The notes under the pieces were generated by a model that saw only the letters and a list, made by a program, of their open reading frames with translations, made no database searches and was not told the origin of the DNA. Of a DNA stretch of 64,000 bases, positions 17,924-27,825 are shown in pieces. Made by a program: the position numbers and the translations under genes. Numbering within the stretch: position 1 is the stretch's first letter; every line of letters starts with the position of its first letter. Origin of the DNA: an uncultured Caulobacterales bacterium. GTDB taxonomy: Bacteria; Pseudomonadota; Alphaproteobacteria; Caulobacterales; Caulobacteraceae. The stretch is taken from contig CAILTK010000032.1 in NCBI GenBank assembly GCA_903837135.1, positions 24,236 through 88,235 of the forward strand. Reading direction: 5' to 3'.

Positions 17924-19897
17924 TCAGCGACCCTCGGTGTAGACGTACTCGTGCTGGCTGTCGCGGACGGTGAGGGTGCGGGCGCCGTTCTGGACACCGA
18001 TCACCGCGTCGAGCTGGATCGCGCCGGGACCGATGGAGACCAGCGAGATCGTCCCGTCGGCGTTCTTGCGCGTCGCCAGCGGCCCTTCGATGGCCCCGGC
18101 GGTCACCCACTTCGCGCCGTTGCGATCCTCGATGGTCAGGACGTTGCCGAGCTCACGATCGCGATAGGCCGCGGCGAGGCCCGCCAGGGCGGCCGGGTCG
18201 CCGGGAACCGTGAGCCGGGCGCGCCGGGCCGTCTCGGCCGCCTTGATCTGGGCGGCGGCCGCGCTCACCGCCTGGGCCGCCTCGGGCTTGCCGTCGTAGG
18301 CGATCTCCAGCAGCCGGCGCAGGAACGGACCGAACATCGCCGGTCCGGAGTCGGCATTGGTCAGCAGGACCGCCCCGATCCCGGAGTCCGGCAGAATCCA
18401 CCAGTCGCTGTGATAGCCCTGAAGGGTGCCCCCGTGAGTGACGACGGGCACGCCGTTCACGATCTCGGTGAACAGGCCCATGCCGTACCAGGCGTTCTCG
18501 CCGGTGGGCACGCCCCGCTTACGGCGCTCCAGCAGGTTCGCCTCGCTCACCAGCCGCTTGCCGTCCGGCAGAAGCCCCTTGGACAGTTCGAGCTCGGCGT
18601 AGAGGGCCACGTCCGCGGCGCTCGACCAGGCCCCGCCGGCCGGCCGATACGGGCCGATCAGGTGATTGAAATGGTTCGACATCTCGGTCATCCGGCCGTC
18701 GACGTCGAAGCCGTGCGGGCGGGCCCAGTCGCCGGACTCGCCGACGGCCATGTCGAAGGTGGTGTCGCCCATCCCCAGCGGCCCGAAGATGCGGGATTGC
18801 ATGGCCTTGTCGTAGCCGGCCCCGAGCTCCAGGCCCGGATAGGCGAGCGACCCGCCCACATAGCCGGCGGCGGCGGCCATCAGGTTCGAGTACTGGAACA
18901 GTTCGCCGAACGAACTGGTGGGTTTGGTCTCCGACAGCTGGCGGAAGGTGTCGGACGCCGGCGCCTTGCCGTCAGCCAGGATGAAGGCGAAGTCCCGGCG
19001 CGGCAGGCCGGTGCAGGCGCAGACCAGGTGGCGGATCTCGACCGCCCTGGTCGTCGCGTCGCTGCCGAGCCGGAATGACGGGTAGACGGCGCTGACCTTC
19101 TCGTCCCAGCGCAGCTTGCCCTCGTCGGCGAGGACCGACAGCAAAAGGGTGGTCATGCCCTTGGTGTTGGAGGCGATCATGAACTTGGTGTGCGCGTCGA
19201 CCGGCGCGGGTCGGCCGAGTTCGCGCACGCCATAGCCGCCCTGCCAGACGACATGGCCCTGATCGATCAGGGCGATGCCGACGCCGGGCACGTCCAGCTT
19301 CTGCGCGGACTGGGCGATGAAGTCGCGCAGGGCCTGGATCCGCTCGGGCGTCAACCGGTGCGCCGCGCGGCCGGCGAAGGTCTCCGCGGTGTAGCCGGCC
19401 GGGCGAAGACTGCCCTCGATCAGCCCCGCCGCGGCGGCCCGCTTGTTCATGGTCGCGTCGGCGCCGTCGACGATCAGCACCGTCCAAGCCGCGTCCTTGC
19501 GCATGGCGATCGCCGCCACCTCGCGCCGTTCACCGGGCGAGGTTTCGTAGACGAAGCTGACGCGCTCGTCCCAGCCATCGGCCGCCGCGCCCGGCGCCGT
19601 CAGCCGCACGGCGCGGTTGGAGGCTGGCTTATAGAGCGACCAGGCCTTCGCCGCCGCCGCCTGCGCGGTGGCCGCGGCGCCGACGTCGACCACGGCGATC
19701 TCCAGGTCCGCTTCCGGCGCGGCGAACACCGTCACCGCCCCGTTCGCCACCAGCGCCCAGTCCTTGGGCTGCACATAGGCGACGCCGGATCCGGTCTTGC
19801 CTGGCGCGTCGGCCGCGGCGCGACCCTGGGCGAGCAGCGCCGTCGGCGTCGCCACGAGGGCGATGATGAGCGAAATCCGAAGCCCAATCCCGTGCAT
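17924..19897 (-). CDS. Exported serine hydrolase, beta-lactamase/penicillin-binding fold
   Basis: The real start is the ATG at 19897, where a signal peptide begins (MHGIGLRISLIIALVATPTALLAQ), giving 657 residues; the same frame stays open upstream through trxC but that part is not coding. Residues ~25-200 are a separate N-terminal region. The catalytic domain (~205-560) has SNTK at 243-246 (SxxK), a YSN motif in FQYSNLMAA, and HGG in VVTHGGTLQGYHS in place of KTG. The tail of ~100 residues is a beta-rich domain as in many esterase-type members. It acts in the periplasm on an ester, amide or D-amino peptide; the substrate is unknown. Confidence 0.87.
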   Translation of the reverse strand: MHGIGLRISLIIALVATPTALLAQGRAAADAPGKTGSGVAYVQPKDWALVANGAVTVFAAPEADLEIAVVDVGAAATAQAAAAKAWSLYKPASNRAVRLTAPGAAADGWDERVSFVYETSPGERREVAAIAMRKDAAWTVLIVDGADATMNKRAAAAGLIEGSLRPAGYTAETFAGRAAHRLTPERIQALRDFIAQSAQKLDVPGVGIALIDQGHVVWQGGYGVRELGRPAPVDAHTKFMIASNTKGMTTLLLSVLADEGKLRWDEKVSAVYPSFRLGSDATTRAVEIRHLVCACTGLPRRDFAFILADGKAPASDTFRQLSETKPTSSFGELFQYSNLMAAAAGYVGGSLAYPGLELGAGYDKAMQSRIFGPLGMGDTTFDMAVGESGDWARPHGFDVDGRMTEMSNHFNHLIGPYRPAGGAWSSAADVALYAELELSKGLLPDGKRLVSEANLLERRKRGVPTGENAWYGMGLFTEIVNGVPVVTHGGTLQGYHSDWWILPDSGIGAVLLTNADSGPAMFGPFLRRLLEIAYDGKPEAAQAVSAAAAQIKAAETARRARLTVPGDPAALAGLAAAYRDRELGNVLTIEDRNGAKWVTAGAIEGPLATRKNADGTISLVSIGPGAIQLDAVIGVQNGARTLTVRDSQHEYVYTEGR

Positions 19898-20022
19898 GTC
19901 CGCTGGTCCCCTGAAGGCGGCCGCTCTCCCGGCGACCGAGGTTACCGATGTGGACGAATTTTCCCAATTTCCAAAATTAATTCCCGGAAAGGCAAAACGC
20001 GCTCGCAGCGTCGACGCGGCCG

Positions 20023-20466
20023 CTAACTTGGGATCGCCTGGCGTGCGAAGGCCAGGATCGCGCTTTCGGGCAGGGCGCCGGATTGGCGGGCGAGCTCCTT
20101 GCCCTTGGCGATGAGGATCAGGGTCGGGATCGAGCGGATGTTGTAGCGTGCGGCGATGGCGGGCGCGGCTTCGGTGTCGAGCTTGCCGAGGCGGATCGAG
20201 GGCTCCAATTTGGCGGCGGCGGCGGCGAAGGCCGGCGCCATCTGCTGGCAGGGCCCGCACCACGCCGCCCAGAAGTCGACCAGCAGCGGCAGATCGGCGC
20301 GAGCCGCGTGGGCGTCGAAGTTGGCGGCCGTCAGCGTGATGGGCGCGCCCTGGAACAGCGATGCGTGGCAGCGTCCGCACCTGGCGTCCGCGCGCGGCCT
20401 GTCGTCGGGAACCCGGTTGAGCGCTCCGCAGGCCGGACAGCCGATGATCGTCGTCTCAGGCGTCAT
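20023..20466 (-). CDS. trxC: Thioredoxin TrxC (thioredoxin 2)
   Basis: This encodes 147 residues. The N-terminal zinc ribbon carries Cys10/Cys13 (CPAC) and Cys30/Cys33 (CGRC), the mark of TrxC rather than TrxA. The thioredoxin fold follows with the active site WCGPC at 69-73 and the cis-Pro in SIPTL. It reduces disulfides in the cytosol with electrons from thioredoxin reductase; the zinc domain tunes redox behaviour and is lost on oxidation in E. coli TrxC. The start was chosen so that the zinc ribbon opens the protein. Confidence 0.92.
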   Translation of the reverse strand: MTPETTIIGCPACGALNRVPDDRPRADARCGRCHASLFQGAPITLTAANFDAHAARADLPLLVDFWAAWCGPCQQMAPAFAAAAAKLEPSIRLGKLDTEAAPAIAARYNIRSIPTLILIAKGKELARQSGALPESAILAFARQAIPS

Positions 20467-20557
20467 GTTCGTTCCCTGGGTGACCGAACCCGGCGCGTCG
20501 CCGAGCGTTCCCCGCGAAGACGTTCGCAGGGCCGTCTCCAACCGCGGATCTCCGCCC

Positions 20558-22234
<1,677 letters not shown>

Positions 22235-22318
22235 TAGGCGTAACTCCCCGAGCGAACGTCCCTGGTGGAGGCATAGGCCCGTTTCAGACGCCTGCAAACG
22301 CCGCGGCGGGCCCCCGCT

Positions 22319-23092
22319 CTAACCCGCGATCGCGATCCACGCCGGCGCGTGGTCGCTGGCCCCCGGCTCGCCGCGCACCCAGCGCTCCACGCCGCCGTCT
22401 TCGAGCCGGCCGGCCAGGACCGGCGACAGCAAGAGGTGATCGATCCTGAGGCCCTGATCGTTGGGCCAGCGATGGCGCAGATAGGCCCAGAAGGTCATCG
22501 GCGGCGCACCCGGATGCAAGGTGTGGAGCGCGTCTGTCCAACCCTGGTCGAGCAGGCGCCGGTACGCCGCCCGCGCTTCGGGCTGCAAGAGGGCGTCGTC
22601 CTGCCAGCGGTGCGGCTGGTAGATGTCGGCTTCGGTCGGCACGACGTTGAAATCGCCGGCCAGCACCGCCGGCACCTCGGCCTCGATCAGTGAGGCGGCA
22701 TGGGCGATCAGCCGTTCGAACCAGGCGAGCTTGTAGGCGAACTTCGGCCCCGGCTGCGGATTGCCGTTGGGCAGATAGAGGCATCCGATCAGCACCCCGT
22801 TCACCGAAGCTTCGATATAGCGGGCTTGAGCGTCGGCCGGGTCGCCCGGCAGGGCGCGGCGGGTCACGTGCGGTTCGGCGTGGCGGGCCAGGATGGCGAC
22901 GCCGTTCCAGGTGCGCTGGCCGACCCAGGCCGACCGATAGCCGAGCTCGGCCAGGGTCTCCGCCGGAAACCGGCCCTGCTCGGCCTTCAGCTCCTGCAGG
23001 CAGACCACGTCCGGTTCGGCCTCGGCCAGCCAGTCGATCAGCTTGTCGAGCCGCTTGTTGACGTCGTTGATATTGAAGGTGGCGATCCTCAG
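22319..23092 (-). CDS. xthA: Exodeoxyribonuclease III, apparent CTG start
   Basis: This AP endonuclease/3'-5' exonuclease acts in base-excision repair. The conserved N-terminus RIATFNINDVNKRLDKLIDWL continues upstream of every ATG, GTG or TTG in the frame. The only codon that restores the usual length is CTG at 23092, eight bases after GGAG, giving 257 residues. Metal and catalytic residues are in place: Glu34 in CLQELK, Asp/Asn in AGDFNVVPTEADIY, and the Asp-His of ASDHAP. An in-frame stop lies about 20 codons further up, so no longer start exists. Sequence error at the first base is the alternative. Confidence 0.88.
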   Translation of the reverse strand: MRIATFNINDVNKRLDKLIDWLAEAEPDVVCLQELKAEQGRFPAETLAELGYRSAWVGQRTWNGVAILARHAEPHVTRRALPGDPADAQARYIEASVNGVLIGCLYLPNGNPQPGPKFAYKLAWFERLIAHAASLIEAEVPAVLAGDFNVVPTEADIYQPHRWQDDALLQPEARAAYRRLLDQGWTDALHTLHPGAPPMTFWAYLRHRWPNDQGLRIDHLLLSPVLAGRLEDGGVERWVRGEPGASDHAPAWIAIAG

Positions 23093-23260
23093 CGAAGGCG
23101 CTCCGTCATAGGGGTTCTCACGGCGTAACGACTCTGCAGAACTCCAGCGCCGTTACAGACTAGAGAATGGGTGCGGGCGCGGCGCGCCCGGCCCGGGCGA
23201 TGGGTTGGCCTTTGTCCGCCGTGCAGCGCGGGGTGCGCCAAGCCGAAGACGCCGGTGCTT

Positions 23261-23935
23261 TTAAGAGCCGCCGCTGCGGGCCGTGGCGGCCGGCGCTTGG
23301 GCGGCCCCGCCTTTGTGACGCGCTTCAGGCGCCGGCCAGCTCGCCATCGCCACGTCGACGACGCGCATGAGCTCGGCTTGCGTGGCGCCATGTTGGGCCT
23401 GCAGCGCCAATCCGAGCATCGTCACCGTAAAGAAGCGCGCCAGATCCTGAACCGACGCCCCCGCGGCAAGCTCACCGTCGTCGAGGGCCTGCTGCAGCCG
23501 GCTGCCCAACATCAATTCGATGCCGTCGCGTCGATCGGCGACGAACCGCTTGGTCCCCTCCGAGACGTCCCCGCCGGTGAGGGGCGCCTGCGTCACAAAG
23601 CAGACGCCATGGCCATTTGGGTCAGTGAACATGGCCACGCTGTCGCGGAGAAGAGCCTCGAAACCCTCTCGCGCGCTCTCCATCCCGAGGTGTTCCAGAA
23701 ACCGGCGGCTGCCCACCTCCGTGTATCGCGTCATCGCCTTGACGAAGAGCGCCTCCTTGTTCCCGAAGGTCGCATACACGCTGACCCGGTTCATACCCAT
23801 CGCCCGCTCAAGCTCGGCGAGCGAGGTCGACTCATAGCCCTTGGCCGCGAACACGCTCATCGCAGCATCAAGCGCGTGTTCCTCGGAGAAGGCTCGGGGT
23901 CGTCCAGGGGGGTTGAGCGACGGTTTCCTTGGCAT
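23261..23935 (-). CDS. TetR-family transcriptional regulator
   Basis: This 224-residue protein has an N-terminal helix-turn-helix (residues ~18-65: ALDAAMSVFAAKGYESTSLA, then MNRVSVYATFGNKEALF) typical of TetR repressors. The C-terminal part is a ligand-binding, dimerising helical domain. It is divergent from the SDR gene at 24111, with a palindrome 18 bases upstream of its start. The usual logic is repression of itself and the divergent enzyme gene until a small molecule binds. The ligand is unknown. The C-terminal ~20 residues are Ala/Gly-rich and probably disordered. Confidence 0.88.
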   Translation of the reverse strand: MPRKPSLNPPGRPRAFSEEHALDAAMSVFAAKGYESTSLAELERAMGMNRVSVYATFGNKEALFVKAMTRYTEVGSRRFLEHLGMESAREGFEALLRDSVAMFTDPNGHGVCFVTQAPLTGGDVSEGTKRFVADRRDGIELMLGSRLQQALDDGELAAGASVQDLARFFTVTMLGLALQAQHGATQAELMRVVDVAMASWPAPEARHKGGAAQAPAATARSGGS

Positions 23936-23952
23936 GGGTCTGGACCGGGTTT

Positions 23953-23968
23953 TTTACCGACCAGTAAA
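23953..23968. promoter_or_regulatory. Palindromic operator candidate for the TetR regulator
   Basis: Inverted repeat TTTAC-N6-GTAAA (inner TACCGACCAGTA) lies 18 bases upstream of the tetR start and between the divergent genes. It is immediately followed on the plus strand by TTGACA at 23976-23981, a good -35 element for the SDR gene. TetR proteins bind such 14-20 base palindromes. The position fits joint control of both genes. Confidence 0.55.
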
Positions 23969-24110
23969 TTACCGCTTGACACTGAAACCACAAGGGCCTC
24001 ATTTCTTACCGCACAGGAAGAAACCCTGTCTCGATCGTCGTCGATGCTCGCGACAGCCCCCGGGGCCCAGTGGCCCGACAAATCGGCAAAACAGCAGTGG
24101 AGCGACGGCG

Positions 24111-24848
24111 ATGCACAGGCTCGAAGGCAAGGTCGCGATCGTCACAGGCGCCTCGAAGGGCATAGGCGCGGCGATCGCCAAGCAATTCGCCGCGGCGGGC
24201 GCGGCCGTGGTCGTCAACTACGCCACAAGCCAGACGGACGCCGACGCGGTCGTCTCGGCGATCGAAGAGCGCGGTGGGCGCGCCGTGGCCGTCAAAGGCG
24301 ACGTCTCGAAGGCTGAAGACGCGCGGGCGATCGTCGACGGGGCGGTTCGTACCTATGGCCGCCTCGATATCCTCGTCAACAACGCCGGCAAGTATGAATT
24401 CGCCGGCCTGTCGGACATCACCGAAGACCATTTTCACAAGCTGATGAACATCAACGTGCTCGGGCTCCTGCTCGTCACCCAGGCCGCCGCCGCTCACATG
24501 GGCGAAGGCGGCAGCATCATCAACATCGGCTCCAGCGTCACGACGATGAAGCCGCCCGCCTCAACGGTTTACGCGGCCACCAAGAGCGCGGTCGAAGCGA
24601 TCACGGGGGTGCTGTCCAAAGAGCTGGGCGCAAGACGCATTCGGGTCAACGGCGTCAATCCTGGCCCGACCGCGACCGAGGGCTCGGCGAGCCTGCAGGG
24701 TGGCGATGCGAGCGCCGCTCTGATCGCCCAGACACCGCTCGGCCGGATCGGCCAACCGCAGGACATCGCCAGGATCGCCCTGTTCCTCGCCTCTGAGGAC
24801 TCGGGCTGGATGACCGGCGACACGCTTATCGCCAGCGGCGGCCTTTAG
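24111..24848 (+). CDS. Short-chain dehydrogenase/reductase, TetR-linked
   Basis: The ATG at 24111 follows GGAG and opens MHRLEGKVAIVTGASKGIG, giving 245 residues. Cofactor loop TGASKGIG is at 12-19, NNAG is present, and the catalytic residues are Ser in INIGSS, Tyr154 and Lys158 in YAATK. Neutral Asn/Tyr after beta-2 (VVNYATSQ) suggests NADP(H). The C-terminus matches 3-ketoacyl-ACP-reductase-like SDRs often controlled by a divergent TetR gene. It probably detoxifies or modifies the small molecule that the regulator senses. Confidence 0.88.
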   Translation: MHRLEGKVAIVTGASKGIGAAIAKQFAAAGAAVVVNYATSQTDADAVVSAIEERGGRAVAVKGDVSKAEDARAIVDGAVRTYGRLDILVNNAGKYEFAGLSDITEDHFHKLMNINVLGLLLVTQAAAAHMGEGGSIINIGSSVTTMKPPASTVYAATKSAVEAITGVLSKELGARRIRVNGVNPGPTATEGSASLQGGDASAALIAQTPLGRIGQPQDIARIALFLASEDSGWMTGDTLIASGGL

Positions 24849-24860
24849 GAAAGCCGCGAC

Positions 24861-24880
24861 ACGGCGACCTCGGTCGCCGT
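24861..24880. repeat. Perfect short palindrome
   Basis: Inverted repeat ACGGCGACC/GGTCGCCGT has a two-base spacer, 12 bases after the SDR stop and about 95 bases before the cation transporter start. It could be an operator or an RNA hairpin; there is no T-run. Confidence 0.35.
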
Positions 24881-24973
24881 TGACGCTCGCCCTCCCCTTC
24901 CCGCCACCCTCGATCTCGGCCAAGGGTATACCGTCGCGCTCAGCACCAGCGGGCGCGTCCGGGACACCCGCTG

Positions 24974-25969
24974 TTGAGAACCTCCGCCAAGGCCAGCACC
25001 TCCACCACCGCGGTCTGGGCGGCGCTGATCGGCGACGTGCTGGTGACGCTGACCAAGATCGTCGCGGCGGTGTTCACCGGCAGCGCGGCGATGACCAGCG
25101 AGGCGATCCACACCTTCGTCGATTGCGGCAACGAGGTGCTGCTGCTCTACGGCGTGCGCCAATCCAAAAGGGGCCCCGACGACGACCATCCCCTCGGATA
25201 TGGCCGCGAGGTGTATTTCTGGAGCTTCGTCGTCGCCCTCCTGATCGGAGCGCTGGGCGCCGGGGTGAGCTTCTATGAGGGCGTGTCAAAGGTGCTGCAT
25301 CCGCAGCCGATCCGCGCGCCCGGCGTCAGCTACCTTGTCTACGGCGCGTCGTTCGTGTTCGAGGGCGCGTCCTGGCTGGTGGCGGCGCGCCAGTTCAAGG
25401 CGGTGCGCGGCAAGCTCGGCCTGTTCGAGGCTTTTCGCCTCAGCAAGGACCCGAACGCCCTGACCATGCTGTTCGGCAACGCCGCGGCCATGCTGGGGCT
25501 GATGGTGGCCGCGGCGGGGACTCTGGCCGCCAGCGTGCTGAACCGGCCCGAACTCGACGGCGTCGCCTCGATCCTGATCGGCGCCATCCTGGCGGTGACG
25601 GCGCTGTTCCTCGCTCGCGAGAGCAAGAGCCTGTTGATCGGCGAGGAGACCTATCCCGCGGTCCGCAAGTCGATCCTCGAGATCGCCAACGCCGATCCCG
25701 CCATCCTCACCGCCAACGGCATCGTCACCGTCCAGCTCGCGCCCAACCAGGTGTCGGTCATGCTGAGCGTGGAGTTCGCCGACACCCTGCGCGCGCCGGA
25801 GATCGAGGACGCGGTCGTGGCGCTGGAGACCAAGGTGCGCGCGCGCCACCCCGAGGTGAAGGGCATCTTCATCAAGCCGCAGACCGAAGAGACCTTCCGC
25901 AAGGCGCGGGAGAAACGTACCGGCAAGGCTCCGCCCAAGCGCAAGAGAACGGTCGGGGCGGCGGGGTGA
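24974..25969 (+). CDS. Cation diffusion facilitator-type transporter
   Basis: This 331-residue membrane protein starts at TTG; no ATG or GTG lies upstream in frame before the first membrane helix. The N-terminal half carries about six transmembrane helices. Metal-site motifs are MTSEAIHTFVDCGNEV in helix 2 and the DDHPLGYGREVYFWSF loop, characteristic of the bacterial relatives of SLC30A9. The C-terminal ~90 residues are the cytosolic ferredoxin-like domain, ending in a basic tail. CDF proteins export Zn, Fe, Mn or similar in exchange for protons. The metal cannot be read from sequence. Confidence 0.85.
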   Translation: MRTSAKASTSTTAVWAALIGDVLVTLTKIVAAVFTGSAAMTSEAIHTFVDCGNEVLLLYGVRQSKRGPDDDHPLGYGREVYFWSFVVALLIGALGAGVSFYEGVSKVLHPQPIRAPGVSYLVYGASFVFEGASWLVAARQFKAVRGKLGLFEAFRLSKDPNALTMLFGNAAAMLGLMVAAAGTLAASVLNRPELDGVASILIGAILAVTALFLARESKSLLIGEETYPAVRKSILEIANADPAILTANGIVTVQLAPNQVSVMLSVEFADTLRAPEIEDAVVALETKVRARHPEVKGIFIKPQTEETFRKAREKRTGKAPPKRKRTVGAAG

Positions 25970-25975
25970 GCCGAC

Positions 25976-26290
25976 CTAACCGAACACGGCCCCGGCCGCG
26001 GCGGTGAACACCCCCAGGAAGGTGGCGTTGAGGGCGCTGGCGAGCGGATCCTCGGCGATCAGCTCGAGCCGGTCGAACAGGGGCAGGATCTGGCTGGGAT
26101 CGTCGGCCTTGCTCGCCCAGTTGCTCCAGCCGAAGCGGTCCGCCGGCCCGTCGCTGTAGGCCAGGAGGGCGGCGCGGCGCTGGTTCTCGAGGCCCCAGAG
26201 CTGAACCTGGGCCCCGCCGTGCTGCTCCAGCCAGGTGTAGATGGCTTCCATCCGGGGCTCGGTCGCCGCCAGGGTCAGGCTTGTGGTCAT
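25976..26290 (-). CDS. Hypothetical protein (104 aa)
   Basis: Convergent with the cation transporter (6 bases between stops). The first ~75 residues look soluble (MEAIYTWLEQHGGAQVQLWGLENQRRAALLAYSDG). The last ~20 are hydrophobic (NATFLGVFTAAAGAVFG), perhaps a C-terminal membrane anchor. I do not recognise a family. Strong third-position GC supports it as a gene. Confidence 0.55.
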   Translation of the reverse strand: MTTSLTLAATEPRMEAIYTWLEQHGGAQVQLWGLENQRRAALLAYSDGPADRFGWSNWASKADDPSQILPLFDRLELIAEDPLASALNATFLGVFTAAAGAVFG

Positions 26291-26451
26291 GCGGCGGGAC
26301 TCTCGTCAGGCGAATCTTCAGGAAGGGGCCGTTCCCCGACCCGCGTGCATTTAGCGGCGCGCCGCCGGCCGTCCAAGCAGGGCGCGACGCAGCCATTCGG
26401 CGCCTGCCGCGTTAGGGCCCAGCTGATTGCAGCCTCGCGAGGAGCGACCCC

Positions 26452-26697
26452 ATGAAAATTTCCGCCTTTATTCTGTCCGCGGCCCTGTGCGGCATGGCCG
26501 CCGCCCCCGCCCTCGCCAACCCCGTCCGTGAAGCCGGTCACGACATCGGCAAGGCCGGCCGCGCCACCGGTCACGCCGTCGCCAACATGGGCCGCGAGAC
26601 CGGCCACGCCGTCGCCACCACCGGCCGGCACGTCGGCCACGGCGTCCACCGCATGGTGCACCACCGCCGCCACCATTCTCACCACGACGCGGGCTGA
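26452..26697 (+). CDS. Small exported His-rich repeat protein (81 aa)
   Basis: A clear signal peptide (MKISAFILSAALCGMAAAPALA) leads into a ~59-residue mature peptide made of about four imperfect 11-residue units around the pattern GH(A/D)(V/I)..(G)R.TGHAV. The end is very His-rich (HHRRHHSHH). This composition suggests metal binding in the periplasm. The divergent hypothetical gene and the nearby cation transporter make a metal-handling role plausible but unproven. A GAGGAG ribosome-binding site precedes the ATG. Confidence 0.65.
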   Translation: MKISAFILSAALCGMAAAPALANPVREAGHDIGKAGRATGHAVANMGRETGHAVATTGRHVGHGVHRMVHHRRHHSHHDAG

Positions 26698-26707
26698 GGT
26701 CCGCTGA

Positions 26708-26739
26708 CCGCTCGTCCCGGCCGACGCCGGGAGGAGCGG
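26708..26739. terminator. Bidirectional hairpin between convergent genes
   Basis: Nested inverted repeats CCGCTC/GAGCGG (26708-26713, 26734-26739) and CCCGGC/GCCGGG (26716-26721, 26726-26731) form one long stem with a small internal bulge. It sits 11 bases after the His-rich peptide gene and 9 bases before the end of the convergent cytochrome gene. There is no T-run, so it is a terminator by position only. Confidence 0.45.
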
Positions 26740-26748
26740 ACGCCGGCC

Positions 26749-27825
26749 CTATCGGCCGAGGCCGGCGATGTAGGCCCTGACCAGGGCGATCCCTTCCTCG
26801 TGCGGGAGGGCGCGGCCGAGTTCGGGCATCATCACGCCGGGCTCGCGGCTCTGCATGCGGTGCAGCAGGATCGACCGGTCCGGCTCCCCGGGCGCAATGT
26901 CGAAGTCGAGGTCGGCGGAGGCTTTGCCGGCGGCCACAGGCCGTTTGCCGATACCGCGCTGCACGGCCGAAGCGCGCTCATAGTCCAGGTAAAGGCCGCT
27001 GTTGGACGCCGCCCCGCCGGGGTTGTGGCAGTGGGCGCAGTTGGCGTCGAGATAGGCCAGGGCGCGGGTCCGTACCGGCGCCGACGGGTCGTCCCAGCGC
27101 GGGTTGACCGGCGCCGCGGCCGGCGCCGGCGCGCCCGCCAGGATCCCGGTTCGGCTCCAGTGCGCCAGCTGATTCTCGGCCCCGGCGGCATAGGCGTAGT
27201 CGCCGTTGAGGTTGCGCGCCTTGGGTCCGATCGGAACCAGGGCGTCGCCGAGCGAATGGCATTCCTTGCACTGGTTCACGTTCGGCACCGGATAGCTGAA
27301 GCGGACCCCGGCGCCCTTGGCGTCGGTGAAGGCGACCTCGGTGCGCAGGCCGGCGCGCTTCAGCACCGCCTGGGTCTGGGCCTCGTTCCAGACGTAGGTG
27401 TTGGGAACCCAGCCCGACGCCTTGCGGATCAGGAGCCGCGTTTCGATCAGGCGCAGCCCGTCGTTCGGCCGGCGAAGATCCGCCGGATAGGCGAAGGTCT
27501 TCACCAGCGCCGTCCCCACCGGAAACTCCAGCACGCCCTCGGCGGTGTAGGTCGCGCGCTTTCCCTTGGGCAGGAAGACGTAGCGCTGCTTCTGGGCATA
27601 GTCGCTGAACAGCGGTGTGTTCAGCGCATAGGGCGTGAGCCCGGCGTTCGGCTGGCGGGCGCCCGCATCAGTGAACAGATGGTAGGCGTCGAGGGTCGGC
27701 GCGGGCGCCGGGTCCAGCAGGCGCGCCTCGTCCACCGGCGGCGGCAGGGGCGCGGCGCCGAGCAGCAGCAGGCTTAGGACGGCCAGACCGAGAAAGGCTC
27801 GTCCGGTCGCGAGCGCGGGTCTCAT
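26749..27825 (-). CDS. Exported diheme c-type cytochrome (SO2930/HNE_0200 family)
   Basis: The ATG at 27825 overlaps the stop of the upstream beta-helix gene (ATGA); the frame continues upstream only as an artefact. The protein has 358 residues with a signal peptide (LGLAVLSLLLLGAAP). Two haem sites are present: CKECH at 186-190 and CAHCH at 263-267. The layout matches the TIGR03806-type family, named from HNE_0200 and described as usually adjacent to the beta-helix family TIGR03805. It is probably a periplasmic or outer-membrane redox protein. The reaction is unknown; the coupled beta-helix partner suggests a carbohydrate or polymer substrate. Confidence 0.8.
   Translation of the reverse strand: MRPALATGRAFLGLAVLSLLLLGAAPLPPPVDEARLLDPAPAPTLDAYHLFTDAGARQPNAGLTPYALNTPLFSDYAQKQRYVFLPKGKRATYTAEGVLEFPVGTALVKTFAYPADLRRPNDGLRLIETRLLIRKASGWVPNTYVWNEAQTQAVLKRAGLRTEVAFTDAKGAGVRFSYPVPNVNQCKECHSLGDALVPIGPKARNLNGDYAYAAGAENQLAHWSRTGILAGAPAPAAAPVNPRWDDPSAPVRTRALAYLDANCAHCHNPGGAASNSGLYLDYERASAVQRGIGKRPVAAGKASADLDFDIAPGEPDRSILLHRMQSREPGVMMPELGRALPHEEGIALVRAYIAGLGR

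Noticed and set aside
17924..20380. Single 818-residue protein joining trxC region and serine hydrolase
   Set aside because: The upstream third is out of frame with trxC and not coding; the signal peptide at 19897 marks the real start.
23089..23391. 100-codon minus-strand frame whose stop overlaps the xthA start
   Set aside because: Composition looks like shadow sequence (Arg/Pro/Ala) and it overlaps the 3' end of the tetR gene.
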